Assembly: GCA_023241745.1 (NCBI GenBank)
Contig: JALQCY010000001.1
Location: forward strand, 62,001 to 126,000
From: Isoptericola peretonis
Lineage (GTDB): Bacteria; Actinomycetota; Actinomycetes; Actinomycetales; Cellulomonadaceae
Reading direction: 5' to 3'
DNA length: 64,000 nucleotides
A program made the translations under genes and the position numbers. The notes under the pieces are model-generated. The model worked only from the letters and a program-made list of their open reading frames with translations, was not told the origin of the DNA and did not search any database. Positions 8,898-17,843 of the stretch are shown piece after piece; position 1 is the first letter of the stretch, and each line of letters opens with the position of its first letter.

Positions 8898-9581
8898 GTG
8901 CCTGCCACCGAACCCGCGCCCGTCAGCCTGGTCCTCGCCTCCCGCTCCCCCGCCCGGCTGGCCACCCTCGCGGCCGCGGGGGTCACCCCGCGGGTCGTGG
9001 TGTCCGACGTCGACGAGCCCGCGGTGCTCGACGCCGCCCGCGCCGGCTTCGGCGGCGACCTCGACCCGGCCGACGCCGTCCTCGTGCTGGCCCAGGCGAA
9101 GGCCGAGGCGGTGAGCCGCCGGCTCGAGGACGACGAGGCCGCCGACGAGCTGTCGGCGCTGGTGCTCGGCTGCGACTCGATGCTCGAGCTGGACGGCGAG
9201 GTGGTGGGCAAGCCCGCCGACGCCGCGGACGCCCGTGCCCGCTGGCGATCGATGCGCGGACGGGCCGCGGTGCTGCACACCGGCCACTGGCTCGTCGACC
9301 TGCGCGACGACGAGGACGGCGGCACCCGCGCCACGTTCGGCGCGTCGTCCGCCACCACGGTGCACTTCGCGGACGTGGACGACGACGAGATCGACGCCTA
9401 CGTCGCCACGGGCGAGCCGCTGCACGTGGCGGGCGCCTTCACGATCGACGGTCTGGGCGGCCCCTACGTGGACCGCATCGAGGGCGACCACCACGGCGTC
9501 GTCGGGCTGAGCCTGCCGCTGCTGCGCGAGCTGCTCGGCGAGCTGGGCGTCCCCTGGCGCTCGCTCCGCGACCCCCGCTGA
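8898..9581 (+). CDS. Maf-like nucleoside triphosphate pyrophosphatase
   Basis: 227 aa from GTG 8898; in-frame GTG 8880 would sit before the TAGGGT box and is less likely. Maf proteins hydrolyse non-canonical or methylated NTPs to monophosphates. LVLASRSPARLATLAAAGV is the N-terminal nucleotide motif, followed by LVLGCDSMLELDGEVVGKP (the family's D-S and KP), GHWLVDL and GAFTIDGLGGPYVDRIEGD near the end. The length is usual. The gene lies between carboxylase subunits as in the M. tuberculosis Rv3282 neighbourhood. It ends with a hairpin terminator. Confidence 0.92.
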   Translation: MPATEPAPVSLVLASRSPARLATLAAAGVTPRVVVSDVDEPAVLDAARAGFGGDLDPADAVLVLAQAKAEAVSRRLEDDEAADELSALVLGCDSMLELDGEVVGKPADAADARARWRSMRGRAAVLHTGHWLVDLRDDEDGGTRATFGASSATTVHFADVDDDEIDAYVATGEPLHVAGAFTIDGLGGPYVDRIEGDHHGVVGLSLPLLRELLGELGVPWRSLRDPR

Positions 9582-9593
9582 GCCGGTCCGAAC

Positions 9594-9617
9594 CCTGCCG
9601 AAACCACCAACGGCAGG
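9594..9617 (+). terminator. hairpin CCTGCCG / CGGCAGG after the Maf gene
   Basis: A 7-bp perfect stem with a 10-nt A/C-rich loop, 13 nt after the Maf stop, flanked by a 9-bp direct repeat CCGGTCCGA (9583-9591 and 9618-9626). The same CCTGCCG stem core recurs in hairpins at 32533 and 41278. Confidence 0.45.
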
Positions 9618-9646
9618 CCGGTCCGACACCCCCTCGACGCCAGGTC

Positions 9647-9665
9647 CATGTGGGATCCCTCCAAA
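9647..9665. promoter_or_regulatory. palindromic operator candidate, copy 2 (upstream of accBC)
   Basis: CATGTGGGATCCCTCCAAA matches the accD/birA site at 1385-1403 at 16 of 19 positions. It is 91 bp before GTG 9757. The GGG-N-CCC core, shifted by one base, and the CAAA right arm are kept. The left TTTG arm is degraded to CATG. Confidence 0.5.
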
Positions 9666-9745
9666 CGGCTCCGATCGGCGTTGGCACCGGGCACAGACTT
9701 CGGCGCGGACGCCCCACGCGTGCCGGTGGACGGCGGAGCACGCGT

Positions 9746-9751
9746 TACCGT
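9746..9751 (+). promoter_or_regulatory. leaderless -10 box TACCGT for accBC
   Basis: TACCGT lies 5 nt before GTG 9757. Confidence 0.35.
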
Positions 9752-9756
9752 GAGCC

Positions 9757-11547
9757 GTGCCCACCATCAGCAAGGTCCTCGTCGCGAACCGCGGCGAGAT
9801 CGCCGTCCGCATCGCCCGTGCCTGCACCGACGCCGGCATCGCCTCCGTCGCCGTCTACGCCGACTCCGACCGCGACGCGCTCCACGTCCGGCTCGCCGAC
9901 GAGGCCTTCGCGCTGCAGGGCCAGCGCGCCGCCGACACGTACCTCGACGTCGAGAAGCTGCTCGACGTCGCGCGCCGCTCCGGCGCCGACGCGGTGCACC
10001 CCGGCTACGGCTTCCTGTCCGAGAACGCGCAGTTCGCGCAGGCCGTGATCGACGCGGGGCTCGTCTGGATCGGCCCGCCGCCCGCGGCGATCGAGTCGCT
10101 GGGCGACAAGGTCAGCGCGCGGCACATCGCGCAGGCCGCAGGGGCGCCGCTGGTGCCCGGCACCGCCGACCCGGTGCAGGGCGCGGAGGAGGTGCACGCG
10201 TTCGCGGCCGAGCACGGGCTGCCGATCGCGATCAAGGCGGCGTTCGGCGGCGGTGGGCGCGGCCTGAAGGTGGCCCGCAGCGCGGACGAGATCGACGAGC
10301 TGTACGAGTCCGCGGTGCGCGAGGCGGTCGCCGCGTTCGGGCGCGGCGAGTGCTTCGTGGAGCGGTACCTCGACCGGCCGCGGCACGTCGAGACGCAGTG
10401 CCTGGCCGACGCGCACGGCAACGTCGTGGTGGTCTCCACCCGCGACTGCTCGCTGCAGCGCCGGCACCAGAAGCTGGTCGAGGAAGCGCCCGCGCCGTTC
10501 CTCACGCCGGAGCAGGAGGCCGAGCTCGACCGCGCGTCGCGGGCCATCCTCGCCGAGGCCGGGTACGTGGGCGCCGGCACCTGCGAGTTCCTCGTGGGGA
10601 CGGACGGCACCCTGTCGTTCCTCGAGGTGAACACACGCCTGCAGGTGGAGCACCCCGTGACCGAGGAGGTCACCGGCATCGACCTGGTGCGCGAGCAGCT
10701 GCGCATCGCGGCCGGCGAGCCGCTGGGCTACGACTCCACCACCGTGCGCGGCCACTCGTTCGAGTTCCGCATCAACGGCGAGGACCCGGCCGCCGGCTTC
10801 CTGCCCTCCCCCGGCACCGTCACCACGCTGCGCTGGCCGACCGGGCCCGGCGTACGGGTCGACACGGGCGTCGTCGAGGGCGACACGATCTCGGGTGCGT
10901 TCGACTCGATGATCGCCAAGCTGATCGTCACGGGCGCCACGCGGGAGCAGGCGGCGCAGCGCGCCCGCCGCGCGCTGCGCGAGCTCGAGGTGGCGGGCAT
11001 CCCCACCGTGGTGCCGTTCCACCGCGCGGTGATGGAGGCCGAGGACTTCGTCCCCACCGACGGCTCGTCCTTCCGCGTGCACACCCGCTGGATCGAGACC
11101 GACTTCGCCGGCGAGCTCGGCGCGCTCGCTCCCGCCGCGCCCGCCCCGGCGCCCGACGCCGAAGAGGCCGGCGAAGAGCTCGCCGAGCGGGTCGTCGTCG
11201 AGGTCGGCGGCCGCCGCCTCGAGGTCGTGCTGCCCGCCGGGCTCGGCGTCGCCGCGGGCCGCGCCCGCCGCGCGAGCGCCGCCCGGCGCCCGACCCGCCG
11301 GGGCAACGGCCGCGCGTCCGCCGCGGCGAGCGGCGCGACGCTGGCCTCGCCGATGCAGGGCACCATCGTCAAGGTCGCCGTCGAGGACGGCGCCCAGGTC
11401 GCCGAGGGCGATCTCGTCGTCGTGCTCGAGGCCATGAAGATGGAGCAGCCCTTGCTCGCGCACCGCGCCGGCACGGTGCGGTCGCTGTCCGCCGCCCCCG
11501 GCGAGACGGTGACCGCCGGTGCCGCCATCTGCGAGATCGTCGACTGA
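9757..11547 (+). CDS. accBC: acyl-CoA carboxylase alpha subunit: biotin carboxylase plus BCCP
   Basis: 596 aa from GTG 9757. The ATP-dependent biotin carboxylase occupies about residues 4-450: [18 protein letters not shown] start, [10 protein letters not shown], the glycine-rich ATP loop [21 protein letters not shown] and [15 protein letters not shown] short Ala/Pro linker and a small mixed domain follow. The C-terminal biotinyl domain carries EAMKMEQPL with the biotinylated Lys at about 561. It partners AccD and AccE and is modified by BirA. This is the AccA3-type architecture of actinobacteria. Its upstream region carries the operator-like palindrome shared with birA/accD. It converges on the MFS gene through an inverted repeat. 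Confidence 0.95.
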   Translation: MPTISKVLVANRGEIAVRIARACTDAGIASVAVYADSDRDALHVRLADEAFALQGQRAADTYLDVEKLLDVARRSGADAVHPGYGFLSENAQFAQAVIDAGLVWIGPPPAAIESLGDKVSARHIAQAAGAPLVPGTADPVQGAEEVHAFAAEHGLPIAIKAAFGGGGRGLKVARSADEIDELYESAVREAVAAFGRGECFVERYLDRPRHVETQCLADAHGNVVVVSTRDCSLQRRHQKLVEEAPAPFLTPEQEAELDRASRAILAEAGYVGAGTCEFLVGTDGTLSFLEVNTRLQVEHPVTEEVTGIDLVREQLRIAAGEPLGYDSTTVRGHSFEFRINGEDPAAGFLPSPGTVTTLRWPTGPGVRVDTGVVEGDTISGAFDSMIAKLIVTGATREQAAQRARRALRELEVAGIPTVVPFHRAVMEAEDFVPTDGSSFRVHTRWIETDFAGELGALAPAAPAPAPDAEEAGEELAERVVVEVGGRRLEVVLPAGLGVAAGRARRASAARRPTRRGNGRASAAASGATLASPMQGTIVKVAVEDGAQVAEGDLVVVLEAMKMEQPLLAHRAGTVRSLSAAPGETVTAGAAICEIVD

Positions 11548-11550
11548 CCC

Positions 11551-11589
11551 CGAGGTAGTTCAGATCTCCGCGAGGGATGAACTACCTCG
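11551..11589. terminator. 12-bp perfect inverted repeat between convergent accBC and MFS genes
   Basis: CGAGGTAGTTCA (11551-11562) and TGAACTACCTCG (11578-11589) form a perfect 12-bp stem around a 15-nt loop. The loop contains a nested CTC/GAG stem. The right arm covers the MFS stop codon and last codons. There is no T tract. The position suits a bidirectional terminator, but the unusually AT-containing stem also resembles a dispersed palindromic element. Confidence 0.5.
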
Positions 11590-12925
11590 CGGGGGCGTCG
11601 ACGGCTTCCGTGGGCTCGACCGGGTCGACCGGGCGGGCGACGGCCGCGAGCGAGCGCCGCGCGGAGGGCACGGCCAGCACGACGGCGACGAAGGCGGCGA
11701 GCAGCGCGCCGGCGACGACCAGCAGCACCTGCACGGAGACCCGGTCGGCCAGCGGCCCGAAGACCACCATGCTCAGCGGCATCGCGACGGTCATGACGAT
11801 GCCCACGAAGCCGAAGACGCGCCCCTGCATCTCGGGCTCCACGGTCTCCTGCAGGATCGCCATGCTGGGCGCGGACATCAGGGTGAACGTGGTCCCGACC
11901 AGCAGGCCGAGCACGAAGAAGACCCACATGTTCGTGGCCAGCCCGAGGCCCGCGGTGAACACCCCGGCCGCGAACGTCGTGCCGACGATGAGCGCGACCC
12001 GGTTCGTCACCCGCGGGCCGAGCACGGCCATCGCGAGACCGCCGGCGAGCATGCCCGCCGCCCAGAACACCTCGTTCGTGGTGAGCTTCCAGACCTCGTC
12101 ACCGAACGTGCGGGTCACCATGAGCGGCGTGAGGTACGACGGCGCGCCGATGAGCACCATCGTCACCGCGAAGATGGTCATGAGCCACTTCACCGGCCCG
12201 TGGCCGCGGACGTACCGCACCCCGGCGACCAGGTCGCCGAAGTAGCTGGGCGGGGCGTCCTGCTCCCCCTCGCCGTCGGCGTGCCGGACGAGCCGGGGCA
12301 CGGCGACCAGCAGCAGCATGCCGATGCCGAGCACCGCGGTGACGACGTCGACGAAGAAGACGGCGACGATGTCGAAGTTGGCGTAGATCGCCGCGGCCAC
12401 CACCGGGGCCAGCAGCATCATCCCGGACTGGATCGACTGGTTGATCCCGTTGACGCGGATGAGTTGGGAGGTCGGCACGATCTGCGGGATCATCGCGTTC
12501 ACGGCCGGCGTCTGGATGCCGGCGAACGTGGACCGCACGGCGAGCGCCACGTAGATCAGCCACAGGTCGTCGACGCCCGACAGCATCAGCAGCGCGAGCG
12601 CCAGGGTGATCGTCGCGATCGCGCTGTCCGCCCCGATGATGAGCAGCTTGCGGGAGTGCCGGTCCGCCCACACGCCGCCGAAGATCGACACGAACGCCTG
12701 CGGCAGCATGCCGAACACGATGCTGAGCATGAGCACGGAGCCGGACTGCGTGACGATCGTCAGGTGCCACATCACGGCGAACTGCACGAGCATCGAGCCG
12801 AGCAGCGAGATCGTCTGGCCGGTCAGGAAGATCGCGACGTTCCGCTTCCAGCCGGGCTTGTCGTCGTCCATGGTGGTGGGTGACGGGGCGGGGTCGGGGA
12901 ACTCATCGGTACGGGCGTCGTTCAC
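11582..12925 (-). CDS. MFS transporter, MFS_3 / EntS-like exporter
   Basis: 447 aa from GTG 12925. A cytoplasmic N-tail of about 25 residues, then twelve hydrophobic spans. The A-loop motif appears as GGVWADRHSRK between spans 2 and 3. The repeated half carries GPLADRVSVQ near the C-end. NQSIQSGMMLLAPVVAA and MQGRVFGFVGIVMTVAMPL resemble the macrolide/enterobactin exporter branch (MFS_3). Its substrate is not known. It is divergent from the Nudix gene; the short shared promoter carries a + strand TAGCCT box. Confidence 0.85.
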   Translation of the reverse strand: MNDARTDEFPDPAPSPTTMDDDKPGWKRNVAIFLTGQTISLLGSMLVQFAVMWHLTIVTQSGSVLMLSIVFGMLPQAFVSIFGGVWADRHSRKLLIIGADSAIATITLALALLMLSGVDDLWLIYVALAVRSTFAGIQTPAVNAMIPQIVPTSQLIRVNGINQSIQSGMMLLAPVVAAAIYANFDIVAVFFVDVVTAVLGIGMLLLVAVPRLVRHADGEGEQDAPPSYFGDLVAGVRYVRGHGPVKWLMTIFAVTMVLIGAPSYLTPLMVTRTFGDEVWKLTTNEVFWAAGMLAGGLAMAVLGPRVTNRVALIVGTTFAAGVFTAGLGLATNMWVFFVLGLLVGTTFTLMSAPSMAILQETVEPEMQGRVFGFVGIVMTVAMPLSMVVFGPLADRVSVQVLLVVAGALLAAFVAVVLAVPSARRSLAAVARPVDPVEPTEAVDAPAR

Positions 12926-12942
12926 GCGTCCATCGTCGCCTG

Positions 12943-12948
12943 TAGCCT
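12943..12948 (+). promoter_or_regulatory. leaderless -10 box TAGCCT for the Nudix gene
   Basis: TAGCCT lies 6 nt before GTG 12955. Confidence 0.45.
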
Positions 12949-12954
12949 GACGGC

Positions 12955-13476
12955 GTGCCCAGCCCTTTACCCCCGCGCCAGACGCTGCACCGTCATGCCG
13001 GGGACGGCTGGGTGACCTGCGGCGACCACCGGCACTGGGGGCTGTACGGGGCGGCCGGGCTGCTCCTCGCGCGGCGGGCGCCGTCCATGACCGGGCCGGG
13101 TGCGGTGACCGACGTCGTCCTGCAGCACCGCGCGCCCTGGTCGGACCAGGGCGGCACGTGGGGCGTCCCGGGCGGCGCGCTCGCGCCGGACGAGACGGCC
13201 GTCGACGGCGCGCTGCGCGAGAGCCTCGAGGAGGCGGCCGTCGAGCCGCGGGCGGTGCACGTGCTCGGCACGCACCTGCTGGACCACGGCCCCTGGACCT
13301 ACACGACCGTCCTGGCGGACGTGGTCCCGGGCGCCGTCGTCGAGCCCGGGCCGGCCGACCCGGAGAGCCTGGACGTGCGGTGGGTCGCCGTCGACGACGT
13401 GCCGGCTCTTCCCCTGCTGCCCGCGTTCGCGGCGGCGTGGCCGGAGCTGCTCGCCCGGCTCGACGCCCGCCGCTGA
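12955..13476 (+). CDS. Nudix hydrolase
   Basis: 173 aa from GTG 12955. The Nudix box is GGALAPDETAVDGALRESLE followed by EAAVE, giving the G-x5-E-x7-R-E-x2-E-E core. The usual Gly after EE is Ala here. The fold around it is present (WGLYGAAGLLLA, TWGVPGG, WVAVDDVPALPL). Nudix enzymes hydrolyse nucleoside diphosphate-linked compounds; the substrate cannot be predicted. It runs alone between a divergent MFS gene and a convergent flavoprotein gene. Confidence 0.9.
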   Translation: MPSPLPPRQTLHRHAGDGWVTCGDHRHWGLYGAAGLLLARRAPSMTGPGAVTDVVLQHRAPWSDQGGTWGVPGGALAPDETAVDGALRESLEEAAVEPRAVHVLGTHLLDHGPWTYTTVLADVVPGAVVEPGPADPESLDVRWVAVDDVPALPLLPAFAAAWPELLARLDARR

Positions 13477-13494
13477 CGCGCCCGCCCGGCCCGG

Positions 13495-15006
13495 TCAGTC
13501 GGTCGCGTTCGGCCCCGACTGGCCGTGCAGCACGCGGGCGGCCTCGGCGATCGACCCCGACAGGGACGGGTAGACGGTGAACGAGTCCGCGACGTCGTCC
13601 ACCGTGAGCCGGTGCGCCACGGCGAGCGTGATCGGGAAGATCAGCTCGCTGGCCCGCGGCGCGACGACCACGCCGCCCAGCACCACGCCCGCGTCGGGGT
13701 GGGCGAAGAGCTTCACGAACCCGTCGCGCATGCTCAGCATCTTGGCGCGCGGGTTGCGCGCCAGCGGCAGGGTGGTGGTGACGTACCGGTACCCCCGCTC
13801 GCGCAGCTTCGCCTCGCTGAGGCCCACGGTCGCGATCTCGGGCGCGGTGAAGATGTTGGCCGCGACCCGCCCCAGCTTCAGCGGCGCGACGGCGTCGCCG
13901 AGGGCGTGCGCCATGGCGGTGCGCCCCTGCGTGGCGGCCACGGAGGCGAGCGGCAGCACGCCCGTGCAGTCACCCGCGGCGTACACGCCCGGCACGGAGG
14001 TGCGGGACACGCGGTCCACCTCGACGTGGCCGCTCGCGGACAGCCGGACGCCGGCCTCCTCGAGCCCGAGGCCGGTGGTGGACGGCACGGCGCCGACGGC
14101 GATGAGCACGTGCGACCCCTCGACGACGCGCCCGTCGGACAGCGTGACGGCGACGCCGTCGGCGGTGCGCTCCGCGGAGGCGGCGCGCGAGCGGGACATG
14201 ACGGTCATGCCGCGGGAGCGGAACACGCCCTCCAGCAGCTCGGCCGCGTCCATGTCCTCACCGGGCAGCACCCGGTCGCGCGAGGAGACCAGCACGACCT
14301 GGGAGCCGAGCGCCTGGTAGGCGCCGGCGAACTCGGCGCCGGTGACGCCGGAGCCCACGACGATCAGCCGCTCGGGCAGCTCGGTGAGCCGGTAGAGCTG
14401 GGTCCACGTGAGGATCCGCTCGCCGTCCGGGACGGCGGTGGGGAGCGTGCGAGGGGTGGCGCCGACGGCGAGCAGCACCGTGTCGGCGTCGAGGGACGTC
14501 GTCGCCCCCGAGGCGTCCTCCACCAGGACGCGCGACGGCCCGTCGAGCCGGCCGGTGCCGGCGACGACGGCCACGCCCTCGCGCTCGAGGCGGGCGTGGA
14601 TGTCGCGCGACTGCGCGTCGGCGAGGGCGAGCACGCGGGCGTTGACGGCCTTGAGGTCGACCAGGTCGCGCCGCTCGCCCGCGGGCGCGTCGCCGCGGAC
14701 GCCGAGCTCCGGCCCCTGCTCGGCGGTGGTGAACCACTCCGCGGTGGCGATGAGGGTCTTCGAGGGCACGACGTCGGTGAGCACGGCGGCACCGCCGAGG
14801 CCCTGGCGCTCCACCACCGTCACGCGGGCGCCGAGGCGTCGGGCCACGAGGGCGGCCTCGTAGCCGCCGGGGCCGCCGCCGACGACCACGACGTGCGGGG
14901 CGCGGGGGTCGGACTCGGGGACGCCGGGGGTGGGGGCGACGGTCGAGGCCGGGCTGTCCGGGGAGGTGTCCGGGGAAGGGGTGTTCACGGAGGGCACGGG
15001 TGCCAT
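13495..15006 (-). CDS. lpdA: NAD(P)H-quinone dehydrogenase, LpdA-like flavoprotein
   Basis: 503 aa from ATG 15006, with a Ser/Pro-rich N-tail of about 35 residues before HVVVVGGGPGGYEAALVARR (FAD). The redox-active disulfide of true lipoamide dehydrogenases is missing: the site reads GLGGAAVLTDVVPSKTLI, with no cysteines. This matches the M. tuberculosis LpdA (Rv3303c) subgroup, quinone reductases rather than lipoamide dehydrogenases. The second dinucleotide motif is VVGSGVTGAEFAGAY, and YAAGDCTGVLPLASVAA is the second FAD contact. The C-terminal dimerisation domain ends in VYPSLSGSIAEAARVLHG. It diverges from purine nucleoside phosphorylase. The tail may be shorter if a downstream GTG is used. 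Confidence 0.88.
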   Translation of the reverse strand: MAPVPSVNTPSPDTSPDSPASTVAPTPGVPESDPRAPHVVVVGGGPGGYEAALVARRLGARVTVVERQGLGGAAVLTDVVPSKTLIATAEWFTTAEQGPELGVRGDAPAGERRDLVDLKAVNARVLALADAQSRDIHARLEREGVAVVAGTGRLDGPSRVLVEDASGATTSLDADTVLLAVGATPRTLPTAVPDGERILTWTQLYRLTELPERLIVVGSGVTGAEFAGAYQALGSQVVLVSSRDRVLPGEDMDAAELLEGVFRSRGMTVMSRSRAASAERTADGVAVTLSDGRVVEGSHVLIAVGAVPSTTGLGLEEAGVRLSASGHVEVDRVSRTSVPGVYAAGDCTGVLPLASVAATQGRTAMAHALGDAVAPLKLGRVAANIFTAPEIATVGLSEAKLRERGYRYVTTTLPLARNPRAKMLSMRDGFVKLFAHPDAGVVLGGVVVAPRASELIFPITLAVAHRLTVDDVADSFTVYPSLSGSIAEAARVLHGQSGPNATD

Positions 15007-15061
15007 TGTGTCAGGCCGCGGGGTCCCCGGTGCCGGCGCGGCGGCGGTCCCCCGGCCGGAC

Positions 15062-15067
15062 TACCCT
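15062..15067 (+). promoter_or_regulatory. leaderless -10 box TACCCT for purine nucleoside phosphorylase
   Basis: TACCCT lies 7 nt before ATG 15075. Confidence 0.45.
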
Positions 15068-15074
15068 CGGGACC

Positions 15075-15926
15075 ATGAGCACCACGAGCCGCAGCGTCGG
15101 GGACCTCGACGACCCGACCACCGACCCGTTCGACGTCGCCCGTGCCGCGGCCGACCACATCGCGGAGGTGACGGGAGTGCCGGGGCACGACGTCGCCCTG
15201 GTGCTCGGGTCCGGCTGGGGAGGCGCGGCGGAGCTGATCGGCGACGTCGTCGCCGAGGTCCCGACGCACGAGATCCCCGGCTTCGCGCGGCCTGCCGTCG
15301 CCGGGCACGTGGCCACGACCCGCTCGATCCGGGTCGAGCGCCCGGACGGCGCCGTGCGGCACGCGCTCGTCATCGGCGGCCGCACCCACCTCTACGAGGG
15401 CAAGGGTGTGCGCCGCGTCGCCCACGGCGTGCGCACCGCCGCCGCCGCCGGCTGCGAGACCGTGGTCCTGACGAACGGCTGCGGCGGCCTGCACATCGGG
15501 TGGCGGCCGGGTCAGCCGGTGCTCGTCCGCGACCACATCAACCTCACGGGCACGTCGCCGCTCGAGGGCGCGACGTTCGTCGACCTCACCGACCTCTACT
15601 CCCCGCGGCTGCGCAAGATCGCCCAGACGGTCGACCCGGACCTGCCCGAGGGCGTCTACGCCCAGTTCCACGGGCCGCACTACGAGACCCCGGCCGAGGT
15701 GAAGATGGCCGGCCTCATGGGCGCGGACCTCGTGGGCATGTCGACCACGCTCGAGGCCATCGCCGCCCGGCACGCGGGCATGGAGGTCCTCGGCATCTCG
15801 CTCGTGACGAACCTCGCCGCGGGCATCAGCCTGCAGCCGCTGTCCCACGAGGAGGTGCTGGAGGCCGGCCAGGCCGCCGGCCCGCGCATCAGCGAGCTTC
15901 TCGCACGCATCGTCACGTCGTTGTGA
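15075..15926 (+). CDS. punA: purine-nucleoside phosphorylase (trimeric class)
   Basis: 283 aa. Cleaves purine (deoxy)nucleosides with phosphate to base plus (deoxy)ribose-1-phosphate. VALVLGSGWGGAAELIGDVV is the N-terminal phosphate loop (the last Gly pair is a small variation on GSGLG). GRTHLYEGKG, LTNGCGGLHIGWRPG, GPHYETPAEVKM and LVGMSTTLEAIAARHAGMEV are the family's substrate and phosphate contacts. The start is supported by the TACCCT box. The sugar phosphate mutase gene begins 29 nt after its stop, so the ribose-1-phosphate product is probably used next door. Confidence 0.93.
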   Translation: MSTTSRSVGDLDDPTTDPFDVARAAADHIAEVTGVPGHDVALVLGSGWGGAAELIGDVVAEVPTHEIPGFARPAVAGHVATTRSIRVERPDGAVRHALVIGGRTHLYEGKGVRRVAHGVRTAAAAGCETVVLTNGCGGLHIGWRPGQPVLVRDHINLTGTSPLEGATFVDLTDLYSPRLRKIAQTVDPDLPEGVYAQFHGPHYETPAEVKMAGLMGADLVGMSTTLEAIAARHAGMEVLGISLVTNLAAGISLQPLSHEEVLEAGQAAGPRISELLARIVTSL

Positions 15927-15955
15927 CGCCCGGCACGGAACCGAGGGGGTCCGCC

Positions 15956-17812
15956 ATGAGCTCGCGAACGAGCATCGACACCGACGACCCGGCCTTCGAG
16001 CCGGCGGTCGCCACGCCCGACCTGGCCATCCTGCTCGAGGCGGTGGAGCGCTGGATCCGCCACGACGTCGACGACGACGACAAGGCCGAGCTGTCCCGGC
16101 TCGCCCAGCAGACGTCGTCGCCCCGCGCGAGCACGCGTGACCGCGCGGTACGGATCCTGCGCGACCGGTTCGCGGGGACCCTGCAGTTCGGCACGGCCGG
16201 CCTGCGCGGCGCGATGGCACCGGGGCCCAACCGGATGAACCGTGCCGTCGTCACGACGGCGGCCGCGGGCCTCGGCTCGTACCTCTCCTCGGTGCTGGGC
16301 CCGGGCGTGGCCCCGCGCGTGGTGGTCGGCTACGACGCGCGCGACCGCTCGTCCACGTTCGCCACCGACACCGCCGCCGTGCTCACCGCCGCCGGCGCCG
16401 AGGTGCTGCTGCTCCCGTCGGCGCTGCCCACCCCGGTGCTCGCCTTCGCGGTGCGCCACCTGGACGCCGACGCGGGCGTCATGGTCACCGCCAGCCACAA
16501 CCCGGCCCAGGACAACGGCTACAAGGTGTACCTCGGCGGGCGGGTCGTGACCGACGCGGGCCAGGGCGCGCAGATCGTGCCGCCGCACGACGCCGGCATC
16601 GCCGAGCGCATCGCCGCCGCCGGCCCGCCGTCGGGCGTCCCGCGGGTCGAGTCCGGATGGACCGTGCTCGGGCGCGAGGTCGTCGACGCGTACCTCGCCT
16701 CGGTCGCCGACCTCGCGCGGCGCGCGGGCACGTCGACGGGCCCGCAGGAACGCGCCGCGCTGCGCATCGTCACGACGTCGCTGCACGGCGTGGGCGGCCG
16801 GGTGCTCGCCCGGGTCCTGGCGGACGCCGGCTTCACCCGGGTGACCCCGGTCGAGGAGCAGCTGCACCCCGACCCGAGCTTCCCCACCGTCCGCTTCCCC
16901 AACCCCGAGGAGCCGGGCGCCATCGACATGGCGGTCGCGCTCGCGGAGGCGCACGCCGACCTGGTGATCGCCAACGACCCCGACGCCGACCGGTGCGCGG
17001 TCGCCGTGTACGACCCGAGCGTCGGCACCCACCAGGGCGCCGAGACGGCCCGCTCGCAGGGCTGGCGGATGCTGCACGGCGACGAGGTGGGCGCCCTGCT
17101 CGGGCGGGAGGCGGTGCGGCGCATCGCCCGGGGCGAGGTGCCCCCGCCCGACGGCTCGACCGGCCCGGTGGTGGCCTGCTCGGTGGTGTCGTCGCGCCTG
17201 CTCTCGTCGATCGCCGTCCGGTACGGCGTGGGGCACGCGACCACCCTCACGGGCTTCAAGTGGATCGCGCGCACCCCGGGCCTGGTGTTCGGCTACGAGG
17301 AGGCCCTCGGCTACTGCGTCGACCCGGCCCACGTGCGCGACAAGGACGGCCTCAGCACCGCCGTCCTGGTCGCCCTGCTCGCCGCCCGGCTCAAGGCCGA
17401 GGGCCGCACGCTGGTCGACGCGCTCGACGACGTCGCCCGCGAGAACGGGCTGTTCGTCACCGACCAGCTGTCCGTCCGGTTCGACGACCTGGACCGCATC
17501 CCCGAGACGATGCAGCGGCTGCGCACGGCGCCGCCGCGCACCATCGCGGGGGCGGGGGTCGCCCAGGTGCTCGACCTGTCCGACGGGGTCGACGGGCTGC
17601 CGCCGACCGACGGCATCGTGCTGCTCGGCGCCGACGACACCCGCGTGGTGGTGCGGCCGAGCGGCACCGAGCCGAAGGTGAAGTGCTATCTCGAGGTGGT
17701 GGAGCCCGTGGCGCCCGACGCGTCCGCGATCGACGTCGGCAGGCTGCGCGTCGCGGCGCACCGCAAGCTCGACCGGGTCAAGGCCGACGTGCGGGCGGCC
17801 CTGGGCCTCTGA
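15956..17812 (+). CDS. phospho-sugar mutase (phosphoglucomutase/phosphomannomutase, probable phosphopentomutase role)
   Basis: 618 aa from ATG 15956, with a GGGGG ribosome site 7 nt upstream. Alpha-D-phosphohexomutase superfamily with four domains: GTAGLRGAMAPGPNRMN, the phosphoserine loop VMVTASHNPAQDNGYK, metal loop NDPDADRC, sugar loop FGYEEALGYC and phosphate-binding RPSGTEPKVKCYLE. The long, about 600-aa type with a helical N-domain is closest to PmmB/PGM2-like enzymes. Its position directly after PNP suggests conversion of (deoxy)ribose-1-phosphate to the 5-phosphate. That role is inference; hexose phosphate mutase activity is the alternative. Confidence 0.9.
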   Translation: MSSRTSIDTDDPAFEPAVATPDLAILLEAVERWIRHDVDDDDKAELSRLAQQTSSPRASTRDRAVRILRDRFAGTLQFGTAGLRGAMAPGPNRMNRAVVTTAAAGLGSYLSSVLGPGVAPRVVVGYDARDRSSTFATDTAAVLTAAGAEVLLLPSALPTPVLAFAVRHLDADAGVMVTASHNPAQDNGYKVYLGGRVVTDAGQGAQIVPPHDAGIAERIAAAGPPSGVPRVESGWTVLGREVVDAYLASVADLARRAGTSTGPQERAALRIVTTSLHGVGGRVLARVLADAGFTRVTPVEEQLHPDPSFPTVRFPNPEEPGAIDMAVALAEAHADLVIANDPDADRCAVAVYDPSVGTHQGAETARSQGWRMLHGDEVGALLGREAVRRIARGEVPPPDGSTGPVVACSVVSSRLLSSIAVRYGVGHATTLTGFKWIARTPGLVFGYEEALGYCVDPAHVRDKDGLSTAVLVALLAARLKAEGRTLVDALDDVARENGLFVTDQLSVRFDDLDRIPETMQRLRTAPPRTIAGAGVAQVLDLSDGVDGLPPTDGIVLLGADDTRVVVRPSGTEPKVKCYLEVVEPVAPDASAIDVGRLRVAAHRKLDRVKADVRAALGL

Positions 17813-17843
17813 CGCCGCCGCCGGGGCGGGGCGGCTCCGCCGG

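Noticed and set aside
5994..9839. A 1281-codon open frame on the minus strand opposite the DUF885, AEC and Maf genes
   Set aside because: It is the G/C-codon shadow of three well-supported plus-strand genes. Its translation is low-complexity Arg/Ala/His with no domain.
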